Positions 24,240 to 34,929 of a stretch of DNA of 64,000 nt are shown here, one piece after another. The stretch is from Arcuatula senhousia (taxonomy: Eukaryota; Mollusca; Bivalvia; Mytilida; Mytilidae). The stretch is taken from positions 1 to 64,000 of the forward strand of contig CAXARO010001735.1 in NCBI GenBank assembly GCA_963971305.1, in the 5' to 3' direction. The translations under genes and the position numbers were made by a program. Within the stretch, counting starts at the first letter, position 1; each line of letters begins with the position of its first letter. The notes under the pieces were generated by a model that saw only the letters and a list, made by a program, of their open reading frames with translations, searched no databases and had not been told where the DNA came from.

Positions 24240-24620
24240 TCAAGTAGAGTTAACTATGACTTGGTTAGGGGCTAGGGTTGCGGTAAGAGTGTTAGAGTGA
24301 CACCTTCAGGTTAGGGTAACATTTAATAGGGTAAGGGTTCATCAGGACAGTTTGAACTTTTTTTAAGTTTGAAATCTTAGTATATGAAACTATAAGGTTA
24401 GCATTAGGGAGCCACCTCGACTATCAGGTTAGCATCAAGGAGCCGCCTCACCTCTCGGGTAAGCATCAGAGAGCCGCTGTGTAGGGTTAGCATTTCAAAA
24501 GTGTTACGGTTATAGAGAAGTGTTAGGGGTTAAGGTAAGAACCAGGTTAGTATATAGGAGACGCATCGACTACTAGGTTAGGGCTACCGATAAGAGTTAG
24601 GTCAGGTTAGCATCTGATAT
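24240..24620 (+). repeat. Degenerate GGTTAG/GTTAGGG-rich tract
   Basis: GGTTAGGG, GGTTAGCAT, GTTAGGGGTTAAGG and similar words recur about every 15-45 bp. Part forms a ~40-bp unit, GGTTAGCATCAGGGAGCCGC. Confidence 0.65.
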
Positions 24621-25221
24621 TTAACAACATGTACAATGAAAGAGGCAAAGAGGCACCAATGGGGCATTCTGGTGTCAAAAATTCGAAAGGGCATAGAAGT
24701 GAAAGTCATTTTATATTGTTCTTTTAAGAGGCTGTCCAAGCAAAACCCAGGCAATAGCTGGCACATGACAAATTTTCTTTTTCAAAAATTTTCATTGATT
24801 TCACATCAGGTTAACATCCATTCCCCAAAACAAATGCAGATTTTTGGTTTATTGAAGTGATAACTTAGATATAATTTGTATAGAATGCATTGAAAATATG
24901 CAGAAAAAGGGAGATAACTCTTTGCATATTTGCAAAATTTGGTTGCTTTGTTCATGCACTTTAAGGCTGAATTACAAGTCATCCATGTTGCTTTCAAATG
25001 AACCCTGGTGATTTTTGTTTTACATATGAGTCCAACAATACATTACAACAATAAATTTGCTGGGATAAAATTCTTCATGTGCCAGCTTCTGTAGGCTTTT
25101 GCCTGATTTCTACATGGACAGCCTCTTAACATTATGTAAAGAAAATACTGTTAGATACTATGGCCAATCATCTCTTAGAAAGTATTTAAAATCTGCCATA
25201 AATTTGGAGTTATAATAATTA
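24621..25221. other. Intron, no gene seen
   Basis: Frames of 74 and 63 codons on opposite strands overlap and have no domain signature. Confidence 0.45.
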
Positions 25222-27283
25222 TACCCCACGCAACGAAGTTGCGAAGGGTATAATGTTTTTGACTGGTCCGTCTGTCCGTCCGTCTGTCCGTGATCAAAAT
25301 TTTTGTAACAGATATCTCAGCTATTATAAATCTTAGGCTTTTGATATCTGGTATGTAGCTGCAGGTGGGGGTCCCATATGGTGGGATACGTTTTCAGGTC
25401 TGTCGATCATCTACTTCCTGTTTAACGAGCCGACTTTCACTTTTTTCACTACATTTTAAGGGTTGAAAATTTTTGTAACAGATTTTTCAGCAACTGTTAA
25501 TTGTGGGTATTTGATATTTGGTATATAGCTTCGAATAAGGGTCCCATATGGTGGGATTTGTTTTCAGGTCTGTCGATCATCTACTTCCTGTTTAAAGAGC
25601 TGACTTAGACTTTTTTCACTAAATTTTTAGGGTTGAAAATTTTAGTCACAGATTTCTCAGCAACTATTAATTGTAGGCTTTTAATATTTAGTATGTAGCT
25701 TCAAGTAGGGGTCCCATATGGTGGGATACATTTTCTGGTCCGTCGATCAGCTACTTCCTGTTAAACTAACCGACTTAGGTTTTTTTCACTTAATTTTCAG
25801 GGTTGAAAATTTTCGTCACCGATTTCTCAGCAACTATTAATCATAGGCTTTTGATATTTTGTACGTAACTTAAGGTAGGAGTCCCATATGGTGGGAAACA
25901 TTTTCAGGTCTGTCACTTATTTTTTTCCTGTTTAATGAGCCGACTTGGAAAGACAACAACTCTGACTTTTTTATTCCTAACTCGAAATAGATATTTTCTG
26001 TCCATAACGTGGACGCATGGGGTATGTGAGCCTGCTCACTAAGGTTCTTTCATTATCATAGGCTTTTGATTTTTGGTATGTAGCTTCAGGTGGGGTCCCA
26101 TATGATGGGCTATATTTTCAGATCTGTCGATCATCTACTTCCTGTTTTAAAAGCCGACTTAGACTTTTTCCACTAAATTTTCAAGGTTGAAAATTTTCGA
26201 AACAGATTTCTCAGCAACTGTTAGTTGTCAGGGCTCACGCTACTGGGCAAAGTGGGCGAAGAAGTCGCCCTAGGGCCGCCGACTTCGCCCTGACTCTCCT
26301 TCAAAAGCGAAGTCAAGTCGCCCTACGATCTCGCGGAAGACGTCCGAGCAATCCTCTGTATTTTTCCTATTTTCTATGTTAGAATTGCCACTTCCACAGA
26401 TTCCTTGATTACCTTAATGTTTATTTAAGGGATTAGCTTGGATAATTAACAAAGTAGGTCATAAACTTGTCAAAATTAGCCCCCAAGCTGTGCCAGTACA
26501 AGGTGTGAAAATCGGAACTTCAAAGGATTTTGCCGTCGGCAATCAATTTTCTGTAAACTACTTAATTCCATTGAAAATCCCTGTGGAAATTATTAGATAT
26601 TGTACTATTCTATCAGTTTAGACTATGAGTATTTTAATTTTGGAAAAGGCTGTTTATTTAAAGACAAAGAAAAAATGAAATGAGATCGATATTTTTGTCA
26701 ATTTGTGAATGAATGAGTAAAAGTTTAAAATCATTTCCCTTTAAAATACAATAACAAAATGATATTAATACTATTATAGTACATGTATTATATTTCTTAT
26801 CATTATATTTTATTCCATTTTACTTCCTGTTAAACGACTTTTTTCCTGAAAATTTTCGTCTCAGATTTCTCAGCAACTATTAATCATAGGCTTTTGATAT
26901 TTTGTACGTAGCTTTAGGTACTGGGGTCCCATATAGTGGGATACGTTTTCAGGTCTGTCGATCAACTACTTCCTGTTAAAGGAGCCAACTTAGTTTTTTT
27001 CACACAAAATTTTCAGGGTCCTATATGGTGGAATTCATTTTATGGTCTGTTCATGATCTACTTCCTGTTAAACGACTTTTTTCACTAAATTTTCAGGGTT
27101 GTAAATTTTCGTGACAGATTTTTTAGCAACTATTAATTATAGGCTTTTGATATTTTGTATGTAGCTTCAGGTAGGGGTCCCATATGATGGGATATATTTT
27201 CAGGTCTGTCACTCATTTACTTTCTGTTTAAAGAGCTGACTCGAAATAGATAATCTATGTCCAAAATGTGGACGCGTGGGGTA
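25222..27283 (+). mobile_element. Double-hairpin element TACCCCACGC...GCGTGGGGTA with ~180-bp units
   Basis: TACCCCACGC at the left and GCGTGGGGTA at 27274-27283 are exact inverted termini. The left tip folds as TACCC/GGGTA around GCAAC/GTTGC, then GTCCGTCTGTCCGTCCGTC follows. Units contain TTCTCAGCAACTATTAAT, GGCTTTTGATATTTGGTATG, GTCCCATATGGTGGGAT and CTACTTCCTGTT. An internal right end (GCATGGGGTATGTGAGC at ~26014) suggests two joined copies, and a foreign segment lies at ~26230-26830. Confidence 0.85.
26230..26830. repeat. Insertion carrying AAGTCGCCCT motifs
   Basis: GGGCGAAGAAGTCGCCCTAG, GACTTCGCCCTGACT and GTCAAGTCGCCCTACG interrupt the 180-bp unit array; the host units resume after ~26830. 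No coding frame. Confidence 0.55.
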
Positions 27284-27429
27284 TGTAAGCATGCTCACTA
27301 AGGTTTCTTCATTTGTCATGTTTGTAATAAATTTGTTGTCGTTGAAATCTGCCATAGATTTGGAATCGTTGAAACCTGCCATACATTGATTTGAGACCTA
27401 CATATTTACCCAATCTACATATTATTTAA

Positions 27430-27880
27430 TAAATAAACGACATCGTATTGACATCGAGGACATCGACGATATCAACAGGGAAAGACTGTGAACATTGAAA
27501 TGATAAACAATCATAGATACCTATGTGGTTTACATAATAACATTCGATATTGTTACGATATCGATGATATCGACGATATTGACAAAACAGGTACAGATGC
27601 CAGAGATTATGTTTCCTCTCGTAGCTTCATTTGAATTAGTCGTAATCGATATCGTTATGATATCGTTATGATATCGACAATATCCACATGGTATGTTATT
27701 CACAAGTGAATAAAATAAAATTTTGTTTCTTTTGTCGATATAGGAACTATATCAGTCATATCGACGATATCAACATGATAGTATGGAATGTGTTGTTTAT
27801 AGTATTGTTAACAAAATTGTTGACGATGTTGTAATGATATGATTAATATCGTCGATATCGACGAATATTATTAATCACAT
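27430..27880. repeat. Tract saturated with GATATCGACGATATC words
   Basis: CATCGACGATATCAAC, GATATCGATGATATCGACG, CATATCGACGATATCAAC and ATCGTCGATATCGACG occur within 450 bp, separated by AT-rich spacers. The words are near-palindromic, so the tract reads similarly on both strands. Confidence 0.7.
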
Positions 27881-28288
27881 ATAATTTCTTTATTTTGATT
27901 GGTTGAACAATACCACATGGTCATTTTGTATTTCTTTGGGTACATATAACATTCCTAAAAATAGAATTTTCAAGTGATATTTTTTAATACTGCATATCTA
28001 TACAGCACGTTTCTAAAAATAGATTTTAAAATTCCAGAAATTGAATCACATGACAAATGTATTCTTTCTCTTCAGCAAAAACAAATAATAATTGGAGTAA
28101 TTGAGAAATATTTGAAGTCGAAATATCATAAAGAAAATAGTTTAATTGTATTTTGATAGTAATTTATTTATATGGAAATTTGTCATACAAAAATCCAGTA
28201 AACATCATAACATGATCAAAAGCTGTAATATGGTATGCATAAAACATTTGAAATTTCAAATTAACAACAATTTATGATTAATAATATA

Positions 28289-28437
28289 ACAATTATAGCT
28301 TTTGGTTCGGTCAATACAAGAATATATCAACCAACAGATCTATGCATATCGACCTCGAACTGTGTTCTCGGTAAATATGGATCTGTTTGGTCGATATATT
28401 CTTGTATCGACCTCATACCAAAGCTATAATTGTATAG
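28289..28437. mobile_element. Foldback element, ~65-bp arms
   Basis: ACAATTATAGCTTTTGGT and CAATACAAGAATATATC at the left are mirrored by GATATATTCTTGTATCGACC and CCAAAGCTATAATTGT at the right. The centre carries ATATCGACCTCGAAC. It sits ~220 bp upstream of the 28659 exon. Confidence 0.8.
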
Positions 28438-28658
28438 TATTCAGTCTGCAAGGTTTGTTGCGATTGGTAGCAGAGAAACGATGTCGACGATATCATAACT
28501 ACATTCTTATTGGACATATCTTAGACCTCAGGGAGCAGTTTATTAATCATCTCAAGATAATATTTTTGACTGCACAATGAACAGAAATCCGATATAAATA
28601 CTATTACATTCTTACTAAGAATGTATATGTAACTTATTTACGCTAAGCTATTTTTCAG

Positions 28659-29007
28659 TATAACGTAGGAGTAGGCATTGTTACACTGGAGCAATATCTG
28701 GGCTATGGCTCTGTGGTTCATCTTAACATCTCTGCTCTCCGCCATAGCGACTTTGATAAAATCAAGGGCGGCCAGGTGGTCTCAACCACAACCATTGGGA
28801 CTTCAATAGAAAACCAGCCAGTTGCATTAAAAGTCCTGACCATAGCCAGGTTCATTCAAGCCGACTTTTTCAACAACGCCTCTTATTTCCAATCTCTAGG
28901 GCTTTGTAATGAAGGACTGTCACAGTATCTCCCAAAAAGACAGAACAATACCCTGAGAGCTTTAGCAGAATATGCTCGAAATAAGGGATCAACAAAAAAG
29001 CCATCAA
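28659..29007 (+). CDS. Exon: C-terminal half of MACPF domain
   Basis: The acceptor is GCTATTTTTCAG at 28658 and the donor GTATTA at 29008; phase 0 to phase 1, 349 nt. It encodes YNVGVGIVTLEQYLGYGSVV, a glycine-rich amphipathic stretch fitting the second membrane-inserting helix cluster. TTTIGTSIENQPVALKVLTI is the strand that follows in MACPF proteins of this class, and ends with ALAEYARNKGSTKKPS. The phase-1 donor joins the 29340 exon as Asn (A+AC), leading into the ApeC domain. Confidence 0.9.
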
Positions 29008-29217
29008 GTATTAAGTATATTTAATTCAAGTTTGATAGCAAATCTATTAAAATTTGTGAAGATCTAATTTTTGCGTCACAATCTTAACCGCAGTTATAGC
29101 AGGAATAAAATCACCACAAAAACACTAAGTCTTATAAGTCCTTAGCGATATTAAAATCAACTTGTTAAGGGTACAAATTCTCAAAGTCTTTCTATAGTAA
29201 AAGACAATTACAAAAAT

Positions 29218-29302
29218 AAAACCTGGTTTTACCCACAACCTCTTTTCAGGTGAACGAACGAAGTCAAGACCATTGCGATTTTTGATTTCTTCGGTATGTC
29301 TT
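29218..29302 (+). mobile_element. Penelope-like 3' tail fragment just before an exon
   Basis: AAAACCTGGTTTTACCCACAA, GTCAAGACCATTGCGAT and TTCGGTATG match in order the tail at 62480-62590 (complement). It ends ~37 nt before the 29340 acceptor. Confidence 0.55.
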
Positions 29303-29339
29303 CTTTCACATCTTATTCAATATTTCTTAACTGTTTAAG

Positions 29340-29507
29340 ACCCAGAAATCAAGATGCCAATAGCATGGCCACATGGTTCATACGCTTTATACAAACCAAA
29401 AGATGGATGTCCACTAAGTCCAGTTGGGTTTGCTGAGGGATGGATTCGTCAAGACTCAGAAGATGACAACAACAGAAATCACTGGACATCAAACATTCAT
29501 TTAGCAG
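29340..29507 (+). CDS. Exon: ApeC domain part 1
   Basis: The acceptor is CTGTTTAAG at 29339 and the donor GTGAGG at 29508; phase 1 to phase 1. It encodes MPIAWPHGSYALYKPKDGCP, then FAEGWIRQDSEDDNNRNHW and NIHLAG. The WPxGxYxLxxPxxGCP start, the GWxxQDxEDxxNRN motif and the final HLAG are hallmarks of the ApeC domain. Confidence 0.93.
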
Positions 29508-29859
29508 GTGAGGACATCAATAACATTTCGAAATTTTAATTTAATTAAAAAATGTTGCACCTTAAGTATATACGTAGATAAAAAAATCCAGGAAAATGGA
29601 TTCTACATATACATGTATTGCTTCGTTATATTTTGTGTTTCTGCGTTTTATATGTTGTCTGATTTTTTCGTTCTGTCCTTGTTTATGTTTACTGTTATTT
29701 TCTCTCTCCTTTTGTAATTTGACATTCTAAAGTCCCAAGGGTACCTCTGCTTTTTTACAACAAATCAAATATAAGTGGCATTATATACGAACTAAAAACG
29801 TCTGATGACAATAATATAAAATGTTAACAACTCATTTTTGTTATCTATGTACTTTTAAG

Positions 29860-29985
29860 GCGAAATGAACGACAAATCACCTGTGTTTCATTTTTGTGTG
29901 AAACTAGCCAATGATAGTTCTGATAACGAGAGAGACTGGCCTGCAGGAAGTTACTGTATCCTTAGTAAAGGTGGTTGTCCTACCG
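29860..29985 (+). CDS. Exon: ApeC domain part 2
   Basis: The acceptor is TACTTTTAAG at 29859 and the donor GTAAGC at 29986; phase 1 to phase 1. It encodes SPVFHFCVKLANDSSD, then DWPAGSYCILSKGGCPTG. The FCxK followed by WPxGxYCIxxKGGCPTG continues the conserved ApeC cysteine pattern. The next exon lies almost 18 kb downstream, beyond the palindromic Penelope-like element. Confidence 0.93.
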
Positions 29986-30332
29986 GTAAGCAGTTAAAAA
30001 GGTTGTCAAAACGAAGCAAAAGCAAATAAATTCTTCTGTAGATAAGATAGAAAGTGATACTCGATTTAATACATTTTCTATGTGTTCTGAAACTGGCTTT
30101 TAGTATCTAATATCAACCTTTTTTATGGTATGATTTAACTCAATTCAAATTATTTGTTTTCAGTATTTTTAGTAAAGTTACAGACATAAAAAATATAAAT
30201 AAAGTATGTTGCACTGTGGCTTGTGTATAAATAAAATAGATAAATAAATGGATGGTGAAGCCACATTTAAAAGGTAAAAACTAAATAAGAAATACAAAGA
30301 AATAAAACCTTTAAAACAAATAAAACAAGAAT

Positions 30333-30369
30333 GCCCAAATTTTCGGACATAAAGTCCTTCTTCAGGGGC
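30333..30369 (-). ncRNA. Hammerhead-like motif in left Penelope arm
   Basis: The - strand copy of the motif at 32934-32970: GCCC, CTGAAGA plus an extra A, GGAC/GTCC stem, GAA, short A-U segment, GGGC. See the + copy for the caveats. Confidence 0.4.
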
Positions 30370-30483
30370 TAAAAAGTAAAGGGATGTTCACACATCGACT
30401 GACGAGGACAGAATGACATAAAATTGACTCGAAGAACATCATGTGGTATTTTGATCCTGAACTTGATGACTAATTTATAAATA

Positions 30484-31353
30484 TTAAGAAAAGGTCTGTC
30501 TTTTTACATTCATACCAAAGGGTTGAAAAGTGCCTAAAAAGTTGATTATTCTTTGCTCAAGAAACTGTCTTTGTTTTTCGCCGGTGCATGTTTCAAGGAG
30601 AACGGTCACCTGCATATCCTTGACGCCATGGTTTGGCAATGAAAAGTGCTGGCCGACTGGGCAATCGTCGCATTTGAGAACACTTCTCCTGTGTTCAGCA
30701 AATCTGTCACCCAGTCGACGACAAGTTTCTCCTACGTAAATTTTAAGGCACTTGGCACAGCGGGTGGCGTAAATGACATTTTCGGAGATGCAGGTGTAAC
30801 CGTTCTTCAACTTGAAGGTGTTGGAGGGGCCAACTATCTCTTCAGTCTCCCAGGTAAAAGGACATGTGACACAGATTGATCGACCACAACCCCTGGTGCC
30901 TGAAAAGTCAGAGCGAGGACGTCTCTTGGATTTGTCAAATGAGCTGGAGACAAGATGTTGCCTCAAACTCTTACCTTTGCGAAAAGCAGTCAGGGGTGGC
31001 GAGTCGAACACTGTCGACATGTGTTCGTCCTTCAAGACGATGGACTTGAAATTGCGCAACAGAATGTTCCGTATAACGATGTTATGAGGGTGGTATGTAA
31101 GTACCAAAGGTATACGGTCATTCTTGCGTCTTGAACTGGGCTCCAAAGCCTTGGATCGTGTCACCCGGGAAACTGAGTCGATAGCTTTATCCAAGATGTT
31201 GTTAGGATATCCCCTTTTGACAAAGAATGATTTCATAGTGCTGCTTTGAACTTTAAAATCATCCTCATTGCTGCAAATACGTTTAAGTCTCAGAAATTGA
31301 GACCTAGGAATGGCATTTTTGCAGCTCTGGGGATGACAAGATTGGTAGTTCAT
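30484..31353 (-). pseudogene. Penelope-like element, 5'-truncated inverted copy (GIY-YIG arm)
   Basis: An open - strand frame of 289 residues starts inside the reverse transcriptase thumb (YQSCHPQSCKNAIPRS). It continues through a Cys cluster (GCGRSICVTC) to the endonuclease: NVIYATRC, IYVGETCRRLGDRFAEHR and EQRIINFLG. The catalytic domain motifs A-C are absent, so it cannot make active reverse transcriptase. It differs from the + copy at S/R, T/I and R/C positions. Confidence 0.9.
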
Positions 31354-31358
31354 AGAAC

Positions 31359-32819
31359 TTGCCCACCTATGTTAAGGACACTACTCATGCTTTTAATATC
31401 CTAGAGTTCTTTGAACCTGAAAATCCGAATGACTTTAGATTGTTCTCCATGGATGTTACTGCTCTCTACACTAGTATTCCGAACAACGATGCCATGATCG
31501 CTTTAAAACATTTTTTGGACAGAAGACCCAATCCCTATGTGAAAACGGATGTCATCTTGAGATTAGCAGAACTTGTTCTCAATCTCAACACTTTTCAGTT
31601 TAATGGAGAGTTTTATTCTCAGTCTGGCGGTGTTGCCATGGGCACTAAGATGGGTCCTAGTTTCGCCTGTCTGTTTGTTGGGTATTTGGAAGAGAAAATG
31701 TTTTCTGAATACGTTGGTCCTGTTCCTGACCTATACAAACGATACATAGATGATGTTTTCGGTGTATCCTCTGATAGTGAAGATGATTTGAACTCGTTCA
31801 TCAGCTTTGTCTCTTCCTATCATCCTGCCATTCAGTACACCTTTACAATCTCACAAGAGAAACTCTCCTTCCTTGACTTGGAATGTAGCATTCTTAACGG
31901 CAGAATAGAAACGTCTGTGTTCTATAAACCCACTGATGCACACTGCTACCTGAACTACCAATCTTGTCATCCCCAGAGCTGCAAAAATGCCATTCCTAGG
32001 TCTCAATTTCTGAGACTTAAACGTATTTGCAGCAATGAGGATGATTTTAAAGTTCAAAGCAGCACTATGAAATCATTCTTTGTCAAAAGGGGATATCCTA
32101 ACAACATCTTGGATAAAGCTATCGACTCAGTTTCCCGGGTGACACGATCCAAGGCTTTGGAGCCCAGGTCAAGACGCAAGAATGACCGTATACCTTTGGT
32201 ACTTACATACCACCCTCATAACATCGTTATACGGAACATTCTGTTGCGCAATTTCAAGTCCATCGTCTTGAAGGACGAACACATGTCGACAGTGTTCGAC
32301 TCGCCACCCCTGACTGCTTTTCGCAAAGGTAAGAGTTTGAGGCAACATCTTGTCTCCAGCTCATTTGACAAATCCAAGAGACGTCCTCGCTCTGACTTTT
32401 CAGGCACCAGGGGTTGTGGTCGATCAATCTGTGTCACATGTCCTTTTACCTGGGAGACTGAAGAGATAGTTGGCCCCTCCAACACCTTCAAGTTGAAGAA
32501 CGGTTACACCTGCATCTCCGAAAATGTCATTTACGCCATCCGCTGTGCCAAGTGCCTTAAAATTTACGTAGGAGAAACTTGTTGTCGACTGGGTGACAGA
32601 TTTGCTGAACACAGGAGAAGTGTTCTCAAATGCGACGATTGCCCAGTCGGCCAGCACTTTTCATTGCCAAACCATGGCGTCAAGGATATGCAGGTGACCG
32701 TTCTCCTTGAAACATGCACCGGCGAAAAACAAAGACAGTTTCTTGAGCAAAGAATAATCAACTTTTTAGGCACTTTTCAACCCTTTGGTATGAATGTAAA
32801 AAGACAGACCTTTTCTTAA
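31359..32819 (+). CDS. Penelope-like reverse transcriptase and GIY-YIG endonuclease, N-terminally truncated
   Basis: An uninterrupted frame of 486 codons. Reverse transcriptase motif A is FRLFSMDVTALYTSIP, motif B GGVAMGTKMGPSFACL, motif C YKRYIDDVFGV with both catalytic Asp, and then LSFLDLE. After the thumb comes the Cys motif CGRSICVTC and a GIY-YIG nuclease (NVIYAIRC, KIYVGETC, RLGDRFAEHR, EQRIINFLG). This domain order defines endonuclease-bearing Penelope-like elements. The finger motifs normally ahead of motif A are missing because the frame begins at the inversion junction (first codon TTG), so autonomous activity is unlikely. Confidence 0.92.
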   Translation: MPTYVKDTTHAFNILEFFEPENPNDFRLFSMDVTALYTSIPNNDAMIALKHFLDRRPNPYVKTDVILRLAELVLNLNTFQFNGEFYSQSGGVAMGTKMGPSFACLFVGYLEEKMFSEYVGPVPDLYKRYIDDVFGVSSDSEDDLNSFISFVSSYHPAIQYTFTISQEKLSFLDLECSILNGRIETSVFYKPTDAHCYLNYQSCHPQSCKNAIPRSQFLRLKRICSNEDDFKVQSSTMKSFFVKRGYPNNILDKAIDSVSRVTRSKALEPRSRRKNDRIPLVLTYHPHNIVIRNILLRNFKSIVLKDEHMSTVFDSPPLTAFRKGKSLRQHLVSSSFDKSKRRPRSDFSGTRGCGRSICVTCPFTWETEEIVGPSNTFKLKNGYTCISENVIYAIRCAKCLKIYVGETCCRLGDRFAEHRRSVLKCDDCPVGQHFSLPNHGVKDMQVTVLLETCTGEKQRQFLEQRIINFLGTFQPFGMNVKRQTFS

Positions 32820-32933
32820 TATTTATAAATTAGTCATCAAGTTCAGGATCAAAATACCACATGATGTTCTTCGAGTCAATTTTATGTCATTCTGTCCTCG
32901 TCAGTCGATGTGTGAACATCCCTTTACTTTTTA

Positions 32934-32970
32934 GCCCCTGAAGAAGGACTTTATGTCCGAAAATTTGGGC
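32934..32970 (+). ncRNA. Hammerhead-like motif in right Penelope arm
   Basis: GCCC (stem I) is followed by CTGAAGA, an extra A, GGAC-TTTAT-GTCC (stem II), GAA, AATT (minimal stem III), T and GGGC (stem I partner). The order and core match a type I hammerhead (CUGANGA...GAAA), which Penelope-like elements are known to carry. The unpaired A and one- or two-pair stem III make activity doubtful. Confidence 0.45.
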
Positions 32971-33072
32971 ATTCTTGTTTTATTTGTTTTAAAGGTTTTA
33001 TTTCTTTGTATTTCTTATTTAGTTTTTACCTTTTAAATGTGGCTTCACCATCCATTTATTTATCTATTTTAC

Positions 33073-33321
33073 ATAAAAAATATACATAGTTCTTCATAAA
33101 AATAATATTTAGTGTCGATGTTTTTAAATTCAAAAAGATATCACAAAAGTGATGTTGGACTTTTTCTAAAGATCTTAATCTTCATAACCAAATAATTCCG
33201 ATCCATATAATAAAAAAGGGCATGTAATGGGACATAAAATGATACCCCGCCACGGTATAATATCAAAAGTTCATAAAAGTTGATTTTTCAAAGTGTCCAA
33301 TCTCAAATACTATTTTCCAAA
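33073..33321. other. Intron spacer
   Basis: AT-rich, nothing recognised. Confidence 0.4.
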
Positions 33322-34264
33322 TAATGCTGGAAATTGATCTTGACCTGTATTTGAACCACAAAGCAAAAACATCAGATTGCTCTTGTGAAAAGTCCCCTCT
33401 CAATTATGGTCCCTCTGGCCACGTTATCACTGGTGACCTGAACATCATGGAAAATTACTTACTTTGCGATGTTTTGGCTAAAGGACCAACATATCGTGAG
33501 CCTAGACGCATCAACTGAAACCATGGATCCAGTTGATGACTATACCATAAAATGGGTCAAGAAAGAACAGGAGAAAGAAAATGACGTTTTTCAGAGTGGG
33601 TTAAAGCTGTGAGGTCATTGATTTTGAAAAGACTCAATTCTTAGCGGTCTCAATGAGCACTAAAGCATTATCTAATTTTTACCATCGCTGATGTTGCAGA
33701 AACATTGTCCACCTTATATGACAAATAGGCTATTGTACCTGCAGACAAAGCACCAAATAACATTATTTTGTTGTGCAAGAAATACTATATTGACTGCTTG
33801 ACATCTGAATTAGGGGTTGGTTGTACCAGCAATAGAGCAATAGCACCACATACATAGCCACCACACTGTCTAAGGAGGAAATTATTGACAATCACAAATC
33901 TGTCATTTCCTCTTTCGGTCTCTCTGTTGGTTCTGAGAAGGTTGACATTCCATACCTGTATTGGATTCCTAAATTACATATAAATCCATACAAACAACGC
34001 CTCATTGCAGAATCATCAAAATGTACCACTTAACCTCTTTCGGTTTTGTTGACTTCAATTATAACGGCAATAAATTTAAAAATCCGGCTTCCAGAAATAT
34101 TACGATTGTTGTTTGTCTAGAAATTGTGTCGATCAAATGTTGGATCCTGAAGAAAAAGAAAGAACTATTGGAGATTCTAAGCTCGAAATCAGATTCATTT
34201 TGCAACAGCATCACAACTTTCGATTTCTCCACTCTTTACAGAACATTGCTTTGAATTTAAAAAA
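33322..34264 (+). pseudogene. Decayed Penelope-like element, N-terminal half
   Basis: In order on the + strand: CSCEKSPLNYGPSGHVITGD and LAKGPTYREPRRIN (33380-33515); VDDYTIKWVKKEQEKE (~33530); ADKAPNNIILLCKKYYIDCL (~33738); EEIIDNHKSVISSFGLSV then IPYLYWIPKLHINPYKQRL (~33875-34010); and a remnant of the motif A strand (TTFDFSTLYRTL) near 34215. Stops and frame changes separate the blocks. It is the same family as the right-edge copy and distinct from the GIY-YIG element next door. The 3' half is cut off by the repeat at 34283. Confidence 0.85.
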
Positions 34265-34282
34265 AGCCAGAATGGCGTATTT

Positions 34283-34820
34283 TTTTGTGTCGCCTGCGAA
34301 ACGGAGCGAGGCATAGGCGTTTATTTTTATGTCAAAATTTTTGAAAACCTCCATACATATAATACATGTAGCAATGTTAAGGTTTTGCGAGCACCTTTAT
34401 GTCTCAAGAACAATAAGTCCTAGGTTAATGAAACTTGGTATGCATAATAATGACCTAGTAGTAGCTTAGTAAAGTTGCATCCCCATCTTTTGACATTGAC
34501 CTTGATTTCCCGGTTGATTAACTTTGACAATTTTTAAAACATATTATAGCAATGTTAATGTTTTGTGGGCACCTCTAAATCCCAATAACTATAATCCTAG
34601 GTTGATGAGAGGTGGTATGCATATGTCCCAGAAGTAGCTTAGCACAGTAATATCCCTATCTTTTGACATTGACCTTGACCTTGATTTTTTTCCGGTTGAC
34701 TGACTTCGATAATTTTCAATACATATGAAAGCACATCTCTTTCTCAAGAACGGTAAGTCGTAGATTGATGAAACTTGGTATGCATATGCCCAATAGTAGC
34801 TTTGATTGTGTTTAGGAAAG
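34283..34820 (+). mobile_element. Tandem-array element with GTCGCCTGCGAAACGGAGCG head
   Basis: The head carries GCCT/AGGC and TCGCCTGCG, like the GTCTCGCCTGC family. Units start at GCAATGTTAAGGTTTTG (34371) and GCAATGTTAATGTTTTG (34549), 178 bp apart, with GATGAAACTTGGTATGCATA and TTTTGACATTGACCTTGA. It has no right terminus, so it is truncated. Confidence 0.7.
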
Positions 34821-34929
34821 GATGTTGCCGGAAGTGTTAACTCTTGTTTCAAATTTTAATTAAATTTTAAAATCAACAAAAAGAATGTACGCATAAGCGG
34901 GCTAAGAATATTTTTAGCCCCATCATAAT

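Larger units (their letters stand above)
30232..33072. mobile_element. Palindromic Penelope-like retroelement (inverted 1.1-kb arms)
   Basis: The left arm (~30232-31352) is the near-perfect reverse complement of the right arm (~31956-33072), with a ~600-bp single-copy centre (31353-31955). Each arm carries the C-terminal half of the reverse transcriptase, the GIY-YIG endonuclease and the same 3' tail down to TGGATGGTGAAGCCAC. The encoded proteins differ at only 3 of 289 residues between arms, so the inverted duplication is recent. It lies in the ~18-kb intron between exons 29860 and 47933. Confidence 0.9.

Noticed and set aside
24240..24620. True interstitial telomere (TTAGGG)n
   Set aside because: There is no perfect run of TTAGGG; only degenerate words, so it is reported just as a repeat tract.
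30530..32773. Several 69-91 codon frames mirrored on both strands
   Set aside because: They are antisense shadows of the Penelope-like coding arms, duplicated by the palindrome.
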